A stretch of DNA of 64,000 nucleotides from Channallabes apus (taxonomy: Eukaryota > Chordata > Actinopteri > Siluriformes > Clariidae): contig CM060106.1 in the NCBI GenBank assembly GCA_030522415.1, forward strand, positions 29,567,485 through 29,631,484, read 5' to 3'. Both the position numbers and the translations under genes were made by a program. Below, piece after piece: positions 1 through 20,191 of the stretch. Under the pieces are notes generated by a model, which was given only the letters and a program-made list of their open reading frames with translations, was not told the origin of the DNA and made no database searches. Position 1 is the stretch's first letter; every line of letters starts with the position of its first letter.

Positions 1-25
1 CTATACCATTTCATCAGATTTGGTT

Positions 26-226
26 TGGTTGCTTTCACACCAGACGAAGCGTACCAAAGTAGAGCGGATAAAGCAGTCCGAGACCACCCCTTCAGGCAGG
101 TCTCGGATCGATTGATTTGGTGCGCACCAAAATACCGAGATTGCATTCACATCAACACAAACGAAACGAACCAAGGGACCAAACACGTTTGGTGCGCACC
201 AAATGCTGTAGGTGTGAAAGCACCCA
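26..226. mobile_element. Short non-autonomous inverted-repeat element (MITE-like)
   Basis: About 200 bp is bounded by inverted ends: TGGTTGCTTTCACACC at 26-41 and its near-perfect complement at 211-226. Inside, the 16-bp palindrome TTTGGTGCGCACCAAA occurs twice (116-131 and 188-203). No coding capacity. The family is not identified, and a target-site duplication is not obvious. Confidence 0.55.
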
Positions 227-403
227 GGTAAGCTAGTTTTAATAAAATAGGTAAGTAATCACAATTTACTCTATTTACATTAAAATGTTATGAACCATGT
301 GTAGGTTAAAAAGAACAAGTTACATATTCACGATTTAGGACAAGACATTCTGCGAATTACAAATAATCATCAAAATATTTTGGTATTCAAATACACACAC
401 ACA

Positions 404-419
404 TATATATATATCTATA

Positions 420-461
<42 letters not shown>
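404..461. repeat. (TA)n microsatellite
   Basis: An almost pure TA repeat, interrupted by two CTATAT units and preceded by a short CA run. Confidence 0.9.
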
Positions 462-464
<3 letters not shown>

Positions 465-2029
465 ATAAGCAAGTTTAACTGTCCCAAAACATAAGAACTT
501 AGATTCTCTATACAACCCGATCAACCCAAGGGTCAAACATGATATGTGAAAAGGGATCTGTGAACAATGCTCGCCTTTATTTAATTTGCTGATTTGCAAG
601 AAGGTGGTTGGTTTGGTGGAAGGAAATTTCTGCTTAGTTTATCATATCAATATTAGTAATTATGATGCAACATCACAATTCTTCAGGATCTGAAGCAGGT
701 ATTTATCAACTTTGATAGAAAAAGGAAATTAACTCTTAATGGTGGTCAAATGGTTTTTTTTTTTTTTCATGAGTATATAAAGGATTTCTTAGTAGCTAGC
801 TGGCCATTAATGTGCTTAAACAACGAATAAGTTGCCATTTCTGCTACGGTGAAATGCATTTAAATATCCAACATCCAAACTCCACAGCCCACTTTTGAGT
901 GGATCTTTGTCACAAGCAGTGTTCCCTAACCCTAAAACAAATCACGGTCACAAGACTACTGCCAAAAATACTAGTCAATACTATTCAGTCAAGTCCCAAT
1001 GTGTATATTTATCCGCTGGCCGCTCAGACTAGTCAATAGTTAACAATACAGTTAATGGCACCTCATGCGCTTTCAAACCACACAAATGAGAAGAAAGTAA
1101 AAATAAAAAGTAACCATGATTTTAAGAAAATAAGAGCTCTAATTAACTTGAATACAGTGCACAGGGCTATAAAGTTAAATATGTAATAACAGTGCATGTT
1201 GTAGCTACCTTTACAGGCAGTTAAACATTAGCTGACCGACTCAGAATATGCCCTTTAAAAAATATTGAATGTAAAGACCTGCATCAAGCAAGTATTTAAT
1301 ATTTAACCATTAAAATCCTACAGTATTTGAAATGGCATATTAAAACACTGTTAACCCTTCTGTTAATTTCCTTATATTCTTATTTCACCATTTAGTCTTT
1401 TTTCAGACTGAAACTGATGGTCTTTAAGGACCATCAGCGGTTCGTAAAGGGCTTATAAAGTATGTATGTGATTTAATTGTTAAAATATATAAAAAATAAA
1501 TAGGATACAAAAGAATTTCCAGAACACTAGAAGCACCATGAAACACAATGCAAAGGCCATCATCAAGAGCTAAAATAATTTATGCCAAATAATGTTCGCC
1601 AAAACACAAGTATACACACACTACACAAATAATAAAGACTTTCCTAGACCACAAAAATATAAAATAATATTTAGTGTGTAAAACAATGAGAACATCAATT
1701 ATTATTAAGTGAAACCAAGCGGTGTGACAGACTTGCAGCATGCAACCTTCCAAAACAGATCATAGACAGATGAACTGGTGTGGTTTTGAGAGTGACAGCA
1801 CCCGCTGATAGTCTGCTTGGCAAAAAAGTGTGAATGTCACCGTGTGCTTGCTGAAGACACTTTAGTCGTTTGTACTCACACAAAAGGTGTGGAGTGATTA
1901 AGAGGCTTGTTTATCATACACCAGTGACGGCTAAGTAACATTATATTCCAAACCATGTCAACACATCCACACACAAAATGATTCAATCTGTCTAAATGCC
2001 AGAGTTTTGAAGTTTGTGCGGGTTAGTAC

Positions 2030-12858
<10,829 letters not shown>

Positions 12859-13513
12859 CTATGCTGGAGGAAAAAGTGGAAGAATTTCAGAGGTTGAATA
12901 TATGACCTAATTTGAGCCCAACTTCAGGTTTTTTTTAAACATGCACAGAGTTAAGTTGCATATTAGGGATGAAATAGCGTTTTTTTTTTTCTTTAACAGG
13001 ATTAACTTGAATTCAGCTTCCATACATTCCAGTACATTCATGTTTGCTGGCCAAAGTACAGGAGTTTTCATTGACCAAATGAACCAAGACATAGTTTCAG
13101 CTCAACCTCATTTTAACACTATTGACTATTCTAGCTAAACACTTGACTCATCACAGATTCTAACACTGCTCATTTTTAATGGCACCCCATCACAAGAGAC
13201 AACATGACCCGTACACAAACACGCGCGCTATTTAACAAATCAACATTTGATTCATGCAATGTCACTTTGGATGACCGAAACTAGCTAGCAAAAGCTAAAT
13301 GCAAACATTTGAAAATATATATTACCACAAACCTGCCAACAGGAAGCTCAAAAACATATAAATACAATACATATTCCTAATATTTAGCATTAACACTTCT
13401 GCGCAGAAATCCAGAAGGCTAGCTAATTAAAATGCTAAATGGCTAGTCAGCATTAGCCGCCATATTTGTTTATAATGTAACCTATATATATATATAACGA
13501 ACCCACCGCTTAC

Positions 13514-13610
13514 CTTAAATTATGAATTGAGTTTTAATAATTTATATCACTGTTCTTTTTTTTTAAACTGGCCCTATGCCTATGTCTCTTTCCCGACCCG
13601 TCACTGATGC
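13514..13610 (-). promoter_or_regulatory. cpt1: Possible noncoding first exon / promoter side of cpt1
   Basis: On the minus strand a consensus donor (TTTAAG|GTAAGCG) sits at 13514. The acceptor just upstream of the cpt1 start codon is near 12860-12866. CpG-bearing sequence follows to about 13760. This would make a short 5'UTR exon. There is no protein evidence, and the transcription start is a guess. Confidence 0.3.
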
Positions 13611-14024
13611 TGTCTAATATCTAGGTCAAAGAGCAGCTCGCTTTCAGACACATACTGGCTAGCATGAAAACCGCATACTAGCGCACTAAACAGTACGTCT
13701 GGAGGGAAAAGTGCACAACCCGCCGTTCGCCATACTACAAATCGCAGTATGATGTACGTAGGAACGGCTGGAAACCAATTGCCCTCTTACATTTCTCATA
13801 CACGCACTATAGGTAGAATAAGGAAACGGCTTTTACACTCTAGCTAGTGCACTACATTGACAGAAAATAGTTTCTTTGAAATGCAACCTAGACATCTGCT
13901 AACGCTCACCCCTAGTGGTAAGATTTTTTACAGACAGCAAAAAAAGAGGAAGAAATCATTATTGAATACATAACTATTTACTCAAAACGTTAACCAAAAT
14001 CGTATATAGAACTGTGTATATATA

Positions 14025-15486
14025 CAGGTCCTTCTCAAAAAATTAGCATATTGTGATAAAGTTCATTATTTTCTGTAATGTACTGATAAACATTAGACTT
14101 TCATAGATTTTAGATTCATTACACACAACTGAAGTAGTTCAAGCCTTTTATTGTTTTAATATTGATGATTGTGGCATACAGCTCATGAAAACCCAAAATC
14201 CCTATCTCAAAAAATTAGCATATCATGAAAAGGTTCTCTAAACGAGCTATTAACCTAATCATCTGAATCAACTAATTAACTCTAAACACCTTCGAAAGAT
14301 TCCTGAGGCTTTTAAAAACTCCCAGCCTGGTTCATTACTCAAAACCGCAATCATGGGTAAGACTGCCGACCTGACTGCTGTCCAGAAGGCCATCATTGAC
14401 ACCCTCAAGCAAGAGGGTAAGACACAGAAAGACATTTCTGAACGAATAGGCTGTTCCCAGAGTGCTGTATCAAGGCACCTCAGTGGGAAGTCTGTGGGAA
14501 GGAAAAAGTGTGGCTGAAAACGCTGCACAACGAGAAGAGGTGACCGGGCCCTGAGGAAGATTGTGGAGAAGGACCGATTCCAGACCTTGGGGGACCTGCG
14601 GAAGCAGTGGACTGAGTCTGGAGTAGAAACATCCAGAGCCACCGTGTACAGCCGTGTGCAGGAAATGGGCTACAGGTTGCAAATGTTGCATGTCATTCGG
14701 AAATCAAGGTGCCAGAGTCTGGAGGAAGACTGGGGAGAGGGAAATGCCAAAATGCCTGAAGTCCAGTGTCAAGTACCCACAGTCAGTGATGGTCTGGCGT
14801 GCCATGTCAGCTGCTGGTGTTGGTCCACTGTGTTTTATCAAGGGCAGGGTCAATGCAGCTAGCTATCAGGAGATTTTGGAGCACTTCATGCTTCCATCTG
14901 CTGAAAAGCTTTATGGAGATGAAGATTTCATTTGTCAGCACGACCTGGCACCTGCTCACAGTGCCAAAACCTCTGGTAAATGGTTTACTGACCATGGTAT
15001 TACTGTGCTCAATTGGCCTGCCAACTCTCCTGACCTGAACCCCATAGAGAATCTGTGGGATATTGTGAAGAGAAAGTTGAGAGACACAAGACACAAGAAT
15101 CTGCAAAAGGATTCCCGACCAAGTATTGAGTGCATAACTGAACATAATTATTTGAAGGTTGACTTTTTTTGTATTAAAAACACTTTTCTTTTATTGGTCG
15201 TTTGAAATATGCTAATTTTTTTAGATAGGGATTAATTAGTTGATTCAGATGATTAGGTTAATAGCTCGTTTAGAGAACCTTTTCATGACATGCTAATTTG
15301 TTGAGATAGGGATTTTGGGTTTTCAAGAGCTGTATGCCACAATCATCAATATTAAAACAATAAAAGGCTTGAACTACTTCAGTTGTGTGTAATGAATCTA
15401 AAATTTATGAAAGTCTAATGTTTATCAGTACATTACAGAAAATAATGAACTTTATCACAATATGCAAATTTTTTGAGAAGGACCTG
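14025..15486 (+). mobile_element. Tc1-like transposon, inactivated copy
   Basis: Ends CAGGTCCTTCTC.. and ..GAGAAGGACCTG, flanked by TA (14023-14024 and 15487-15488), with long inverted repeats of roughly 200-250 bp. The central transposase is broken. It belongs to a different Tc1 lineage from the copy at 10004-11588: the TIR carries AAAAAATTAGCATAT. Confidence 0.93.
14353..15110 (+). pseudogene. Broken Tc1 transposase
   Basis: The frame starts MGKTADLTAVQKAIIDTLKQ and continues to an in-frame TGA in the GRKKCG* region at 14515-14517. It then resumes in other frames. A stretch of the catalytic domain is deleted around 14690-14770. The later piece reads ICQHDLAPAHSAKT and NWPANSPDLNPIENLWDIV, so the second Asp and the Glu remain, but the first part of the triad is lost. 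Non-functional. Confidence 0.85.
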
Positions 15487-15889
15487 TACATACTGTATAA
15501 TATTTTTTATTTCAAGATTTGGTCATGTCGGAAATTATTTATTTAATAATTACTTAAGTCTGAACAAAAAGTGTTATACTGTATATGGTAACAATTTTTT
15601 TCTTACAATAGTAGAACCTTTTTTTGTGCCATGCAGAACCATTAAAACAGTGAGTTATAACAAGTAGCTTACCCTGAAAAGAAGAAACAATACATCAACA
15701 ACAACAATAATAATAGTTATTTATATTATAACAATAAAGAAACAATAACACTAACAATAACACTATAACAATAAGAATAACTCTGACATGATCTGTTGAA
15801 AGTAAATTAAAAGTGAATAGTCTGAAACTGAAACGCAATTTTTTTTTTTAAGTTTCCAGTAGCATTAAGTCACCAGAAGATGGTGTCCA

Positions 15890-16235
15890 GGTTCAATTCC
15901 TCGTTGCCTAGGGTCTGTGTTCATGTTCAAGTTTGATGTTCTCCATGTGCTCGGTGGGTTTCCTCCGGGGGCTCCGGTGTCCTTCCAGAGTCCAAAGACA
16001 AGCAGATTAGGCTAATTAGTGGGTTATTTTTGTTTTTGGCTGTGAATGTAGCCATAACAATAGTGGATTTCTTTTTTATTATTTAAATAATAATCGATAC
16101 AGACAGACAAAAAAGAAAGATTGCCTGTATGCTGTGAATGTATGTGTGTGCTCTGCAATGGATTTGCACCCCATCCAGGGCGTATCCTGCCTCATGCCCT
16201 GAGTCTCCTTGAATAGGCTCCAGATCCAACTAATC
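15890..16235 (+). repeat. Old diverged copy of the local SINE family
   Basis: Blocks shared with the SINE copies at 16573 and 21896 are recognisable: GTGCTCGGTGGGTTTCCTCC, AGTCCAAAGACAAGCAG and GGATTTGCACCCCATCCAGG. They contain many substitutions and an insertion of about 90 bp between halves. No clear target duplication. Confidence 0.6.
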
Positions 16236-16572
16236 AGATCACATGACCCTTCTCCATTGCTCCACTGTCCAATCCTCATGCTTTCTAGCAAACTGAAGCC
16301 TTTTCTGTGATTAGTCTCACTAACAAGTTGTTTTTACTAACAAGTTGTTTTATGATGGCCACACAGCTGTTTAGTCCCAGTCCTGTGAGTTCATATCATT
16401 TTGTGTGTTACTTTAACTATTAAACATAGCTATGGATGGTACTGTAAATTTTTTTACCATGCACCAAGTGTGGTTGATTTTCTTCAACCACACCTTTTCC
16501 ACAAAGTTGATGGTTCTGCACAGTCCTTCTGGTAATGGTATTATATATTATTAACCTTAATTATATAATATA

Positions 16573-16870
16573 GGCGGCGCGGTGGTGTAGTGGTTAGCAC
16601 TGTCGTCTTGCACCTCCAGGGTCTGGGTTCGATTCCCCGGCCAGGCTCGATTCCCGTCTCTGTGTGCATGGAGTTTGCATGTTCTCCCCGTGCTTGGTGG
16701 GTTTCCTCCGGGTACTCCGGTTTCCTCCCACAGTCCAAAGATATGCAGGTTAGGCTAATTGGCGTTCCTAAACTGCCCGTAGTGTGTGATTGTGTCTATG
16801 TGTGTGTGCCCTGCGATGGATTGGCACCCTGTTCAGGGTGTACCCCGCCTAGTGGCTGAAGTCTCCTGGG
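16573..16870 (+). mobile_element. tRNA-headed SINE, fused to a BovB-like fragment
   Basis: Starts GGCGGCGCGGTGGTGTAGTG with an RNA polymerase III-type head and a GGTTCGATTCC B box. It then has the conserved body (CTCCCCGTGCTTGGTGGG, GATGGATTGGCACCCTG). The sequence follows the family to GTCTCCTGG at about 16869, then switches to an unrelated segment instead of the usual GATAGGCTCCAGG tail. Confidence 0.8.
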
Positions 16871-17039
16871 CCAAGATATTGGAGTGGGTTGCCATTTCCT
16901 TCTCCAGTGGATCACATTTAGTCAGAGCTCTCTGCTACGACCTGTCCGTCTTGGGTGGCCCTGCACGGCATAGCTCATAGCTTCATTGAACTACGTAAGC
17001 CCCTTTGCCGTGGCAAGGCAGCGATCCATGAAGAGGATT
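16869..17039 (+). repeat. Fragment resembling RTE/BovB 3' sequence
   Basis: Contains GGAGTGGGTTGCCATTTCCT followed by TCTCCAGTGGATCACATTT, then GTCTTGGGTGGCCCTGCAC and CATAGCTTCATTGAACTACG. I recognise these word blocks from ruminant BovB/Bov-SINE sequence, with several differences. This assignment is from memory and is not a database match. Confidence 0.5.
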
Positions 17040-17154
17040 ACACTGTTTTTTAAATACTATATTATTTACTCTGTACTTAAGTGTTCCAGCACTTGAAATC
17101 CATGAAAATACAGCATTTAAAAAAAAATATTTTATTATTTAGTAGAACATTTAT

Positions 17155-17700
17155 GATCCTCACCCTCCTTCTACTCCTATTCCTTTTTTCCTTCCTCTTT
17201 TTCTTTTTCTTTTTCTTTCTTCTCCTCCTCTTTCCCTTATTCTTTATGTATATTCTGCCCTTTACCCTATTTTCCTTTTGCATCCTCCTCCTTACTTTTA
17301 TCTCCTCTTAATCCTTTTCTCCTTTTTCTTCTTCTCCTTCCCCTTCCTTGTTTTTCTTTTCTCTTCTACTTTCTCCATTTCTCCCTATCCTCCTTCTCCT
17401 CCCCTTTCCTCTTTTCTTTGTTTATTTTCTCCCCCTCTTGCACAACCACATTCTCCTGTGTTTCTTCCTCTTTCACTCTATCATTATCCTCTTCCCCATC
17501 CTTTTTCTCCTCTTCACACCCTCTCTTCTGCCCCCTTTTTCCCTTGTGTTTCCTCATCTGCCTCTGATTCCTCTTTTTCCTCTTCATTCCCTTTCTTCCT
17601 CTTCTCTTTTCTCTGTGTTCTCTTCTTCCTTCTCATTCTTTTTCATTTTCTCTTTCTCCTCCTTCTTTTCCACCTCCTCCTCCTCTTTAAGTTTCCCCAG
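17155..17700 (+). repeat. About 540-bp polypyrimidine (CT-rich) tract
   Basis: The plus strand is almost entirely C and T over more than 500 bases (TTCCTC, TTTTCTTC and CTCCTC mixtures); purines are scattered singles. Long open frames on both strands here (Phe/Ser/Leu-rich on plus, Glu/Lys-rich on minus) are products of composition. It lies between cpt1 and mfge8. Confidence 0.9.
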
Positions 17701-18607
17701 CCTAGTTCTTGAAGTGGGCAGGGTCAGGGCTGGGTCCAAACCCAAAGGGAAGGCTTTAGGGCTGGACACTGGAGAAGGTGGCCCTGTATTGGCCACTGGT
17801 GACCGTCTTGCTCCTAAACTTCCTTCACAAATGTGGCACCCCAAAGATGGCAAGTACATCAACACAGATACAGACTTCAGTAGGAATTCATGGTCGTCAT
17901 TATTTAAATGCGATGAGAGCTAAACATCTGGCAGCAATACTGAGATCCAGAAAAAAAACAAAGCTCACCTGTTTACTTGCATTTGTTTATGAAGTCAGCT
18001 TTGCCAAAACCAATATGGCATACAGGTCCCTCTTGCTAAGACCAATATGGCAGGAGGGGTGCTGTATAATCCAGCGGGCAATGAGGCAGCTCCATAGCAA
18101 TGTCTGTGCCTTTTTGCGTTCTTTGGTTCAAAACTTTGCGTTAAAAATAATGTTGTAATTACAAAAATAATAACAGTAAAAAAAATGTATACCAAGGACA
18201 CCACAGTGCATCCATTAATGGACATACATTTCCCATCTTGTAATGCCTACTTTCAGCATGATAATGCATCTTAAATTGGTTTCATTATCATGACAGTGAA
18301 TTCAATGTACTATATTTCAGTGCTTTTTCCTGTCACCAGGATTGATTCCTAAAAACATCTTTGAACATCTTTGCCTTGGAAGGAAATGGATGATTTTAAA
18401 CTTTAATAAAACTAAGAGCAACAGCACTACACAAGGTGTTATAAAAATAGGGAATGGTATGAAGACATGATGCTGGTGCTGATGTCTTTCCAGCCTATAC
18501 TGTAGCTTCATGCAGTTTATTAGTGACAATCAATAGAGTTGAGTTCACATTTTTTACGTCTGATTTACTAAGCCAAAGAAAATATTCACACACTAATATT
18601 TTGTTGA

Positions 18608-18771
18608 GGCGGCACGGTGGTGTAGTGGTTAGCACTGTCGCCTTGCACCTCCAGGTTCGATTCCCGCCCAGGCTTGATTCCTGTCTCTGTGTGCATGGAG
18701 TTTGCATGTTCTCCCCGTGCTTGGTGGGTTTCCTCTGAGTACTCCGGTTTCCTCCCACAGTCCAAAGTGAC
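18608..18771 (+). mobile_element. SINE copy, short form, with exact 13-bp target duplication
   Basis: Starts GGCGGCACGGTGGTGTAGTG and ends after CACAGTCCAAAG, lacking the distal half of the family. Flanks are AATATTTTGTTGA at 18595-18607 and again at 18772-18784. It was inserted into an older sequence that continues on both sides. Confidence 0.85.
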
Positions 18772-18784
18772 AATATTTTGTTGA

Positions 18785-19440
18785 ATCGCCTTTTCCTTTG
18801 ATCATGGCCATGGAATAGTTTCGGTAAGCTAACGTAACAACCTTTATTTCCATCAAAGTGTCACATTAATTACTCTCTAAGATCTTGTATTGATGATATG
18901 AGAGTTGAATCGTTGTGTGAAGCCTTCTTCCACAAACCGCAATGTGGTTAAGGTCTGGACTCTGTGGTGGCCAATCCATGCGTGAAAATGATTTCTCATG
19001 TCCCCTGAACCACTCTTTCACAAGTTGGAACTTGGAATATGCCTGTGCCATCAAGAAAGAAAAAGAATCCATTGATGGGAAAACCTGGTCATTCCATACA
19101 TTCAGGTTACCAATTGACCTCATTTATTGGGCACATGTTGCTGAACCTAAACCTGACCAACTGAAGCAACCCCAGATCATTACAGAGGCTTGTAAGGTAC
19201 GCACTATGCATGATGGGTGGATCACTTCAGCTATCTTTCTACTAACCCTGATGCACCCGTCACCCTGGAACAGGATAAATCTGGAATCATCAGAGGACAT
19301 GACCATATTACAATGCTCCACAGGCTATTCCTTATGCTTCCTAACAAATTACAGCCATTTTTTCTTGATTAGTTTCACTGATAAGTGGTTTTCTTAAGCC
19401 CCAGTCTATTGAATTCTTTTTACATTGTGTGTGGAGATGC
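18785..19440 (-). mobile_element. Degraded Tc1-like transposon relic
   Basis: Minus-strand pieces of a transposase are readable: WPPQSPDLNHIAVCGRRL near 18930-18980 and SDDSRFILFQGDG..VMIWGCFSWSGLGSAT at about 19140-19300. Frameshifts and stops separate them. Related remnants occur at 16290-16440, 40527-41386 and 56955-57330. Confidence 0.7.
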
Positions 19441-19632
19441 TCTAACTATTAAACATAGCTGTGAGTCCAACTGATTTTAAATTTTTTTATTATTATTTTT
19501 ATTATTATTTATTTATTTATTTATTTATAAAAATTATTACTGTGATTTTTGATTTCACTACATGTTTAAGTGATCTCCCATCACGTTCATTCAGTATGTT
19601 TTACTGACCACATTTCTTCCTTGAAGATGATG

Positions 19633-19720
19633 TTTCAAATTCAAATTTTATTTGTCATATCACAGTCATACACAGTACGATATGCAGTGAAATATCGCCT
19701 TTTTTTTAAGGCACTTTGTA
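19633..19720 (+). repeat. Probable dispersed fish repeat fragment
   Basis: AAATTTTATTTGTCATATCA followed by CAGTCATACACAGTACGATATGCAGTGAAA resembles a widespread fish interspersed repeat that I recognise by pattern only. Confidence 0.35.
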
Positions 19721-19879
19721 TTATTTTATGTTACTACAATGTGTGAGAGTGAACTGATAACAGTATAAATTTACACCCCAACCATTATTGACACAGAGGC
19801 CTTTATTCCAGGCAGCAGTTGTCCAAATTTTTCTTTAATCCATAAAGATTAGGTTTCTTCCTCTACAGTTATTTATAGG

Positions 19880-20075
19880 TTTATTCTTTACTCTGGTCCA
19901 TGGATCTCTGGTCCATAGGTTTATTTATTACTTCAGGCCACAAACTTGCTCTTCACTTTTTTTTTCAGTCCACTGGTTTAATCCTTGCTCCATTCCAGAG
20001 ATTTATAGTCCTTACTCCAGTCCACGGAGTTAAGCCTCACTCCAGTCCATAGATTTGCTCCACTCCCCTTGGAGA
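19880..20075 (+). repeat. Degenerate tandem repeat just upstream of mfge8
   Basis: About five loosely repeated units of roughly 30-45 bp share TCCAGTCCATAGATTT / CTGGTCCATGGATCT / CAGTCCACTGGTTTA. Copies are too diverged for an exact period. It ends about 40 bp before the mfge8 start codon. Confidence 0.55.
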
Positions 20076-20112
20076 GACGTCAGTGGAAAGAAATTGTCAG
20101 GACTGAAACAAT

Positions 20113-20191
20113 ATGAGTCTAAGAAGTGTCTATTGCTCCTCTAGTTTTATTCTTTCAATTTTAATTATTTGCTGTGTTTGGAGTGTAAATG
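20113..20191 (+). CDS. mfge8: mfge8 signal-peptide exon
   Basis: ATG at 20113, reading [20 protein letters not shown] then CVWSVN: a short basic start and a hydrophobic core. Donor GTAAGT at 20192, exit phase 1, joining GGG (Gly) to the first EGF exon. No N-terminal homology is used beyond the signal-peptide pattern and the matching phase. Confidence 0.8.

Larger units (their letters stand above)
1..2029. other. Intronic/3' flank of cpt1, no exon recognised
   Basis: The cpt1 exon ending at 2030 has a good donor, so this stretch is its downstream intron on the minus strand. I searched it for the remaining C-terminal CPT1 exons and found no convincing match. It holds the MITE-like element at 26-226 and the dinucleotide repeat at 404-461. 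The rest is AT-rich with no other structure seen. Confidence 0.5.
13515..20112. other. cpt1-mfge8 intergenic region
   Basis: Lies between divergent genes. Apart from the transposon relics, SINEs, BovB-like fragment, polypyrimidine tract and tandem repeat listed separately, I see no supported gene. A non-repetitive stretch at 17700-18230 has a minus-strand open frame rich in Pro/Ser then Glu/Lys, which I cannot assign. Confidence 0.6.

Noticed and set aside
1695..1883. Open minus-strand frame near the expected place of the next cpt1 exon
   Set aside because: Tried in all three frames against the expected C-terminal CPT1 segment (RLAMTGAG..HLFCLYVVS); only weak scattered resemblance, no frame and no splice sites. 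The remaining exons are taken to lie off the left edge.
16573..16645. tRNA gene at the SINE head
   Set aside because: Pol III box-like sequence occurs in every copy of the SINE family with the same long body and tail; no complete cloverleaf was established.
17278..17923. Long Phe/Ser/Leu-rich plus frames and a Glu/Lys-rich minus frame
   Set aside because: Produced by the polypyrimidine tract; no domain, no splice structure.
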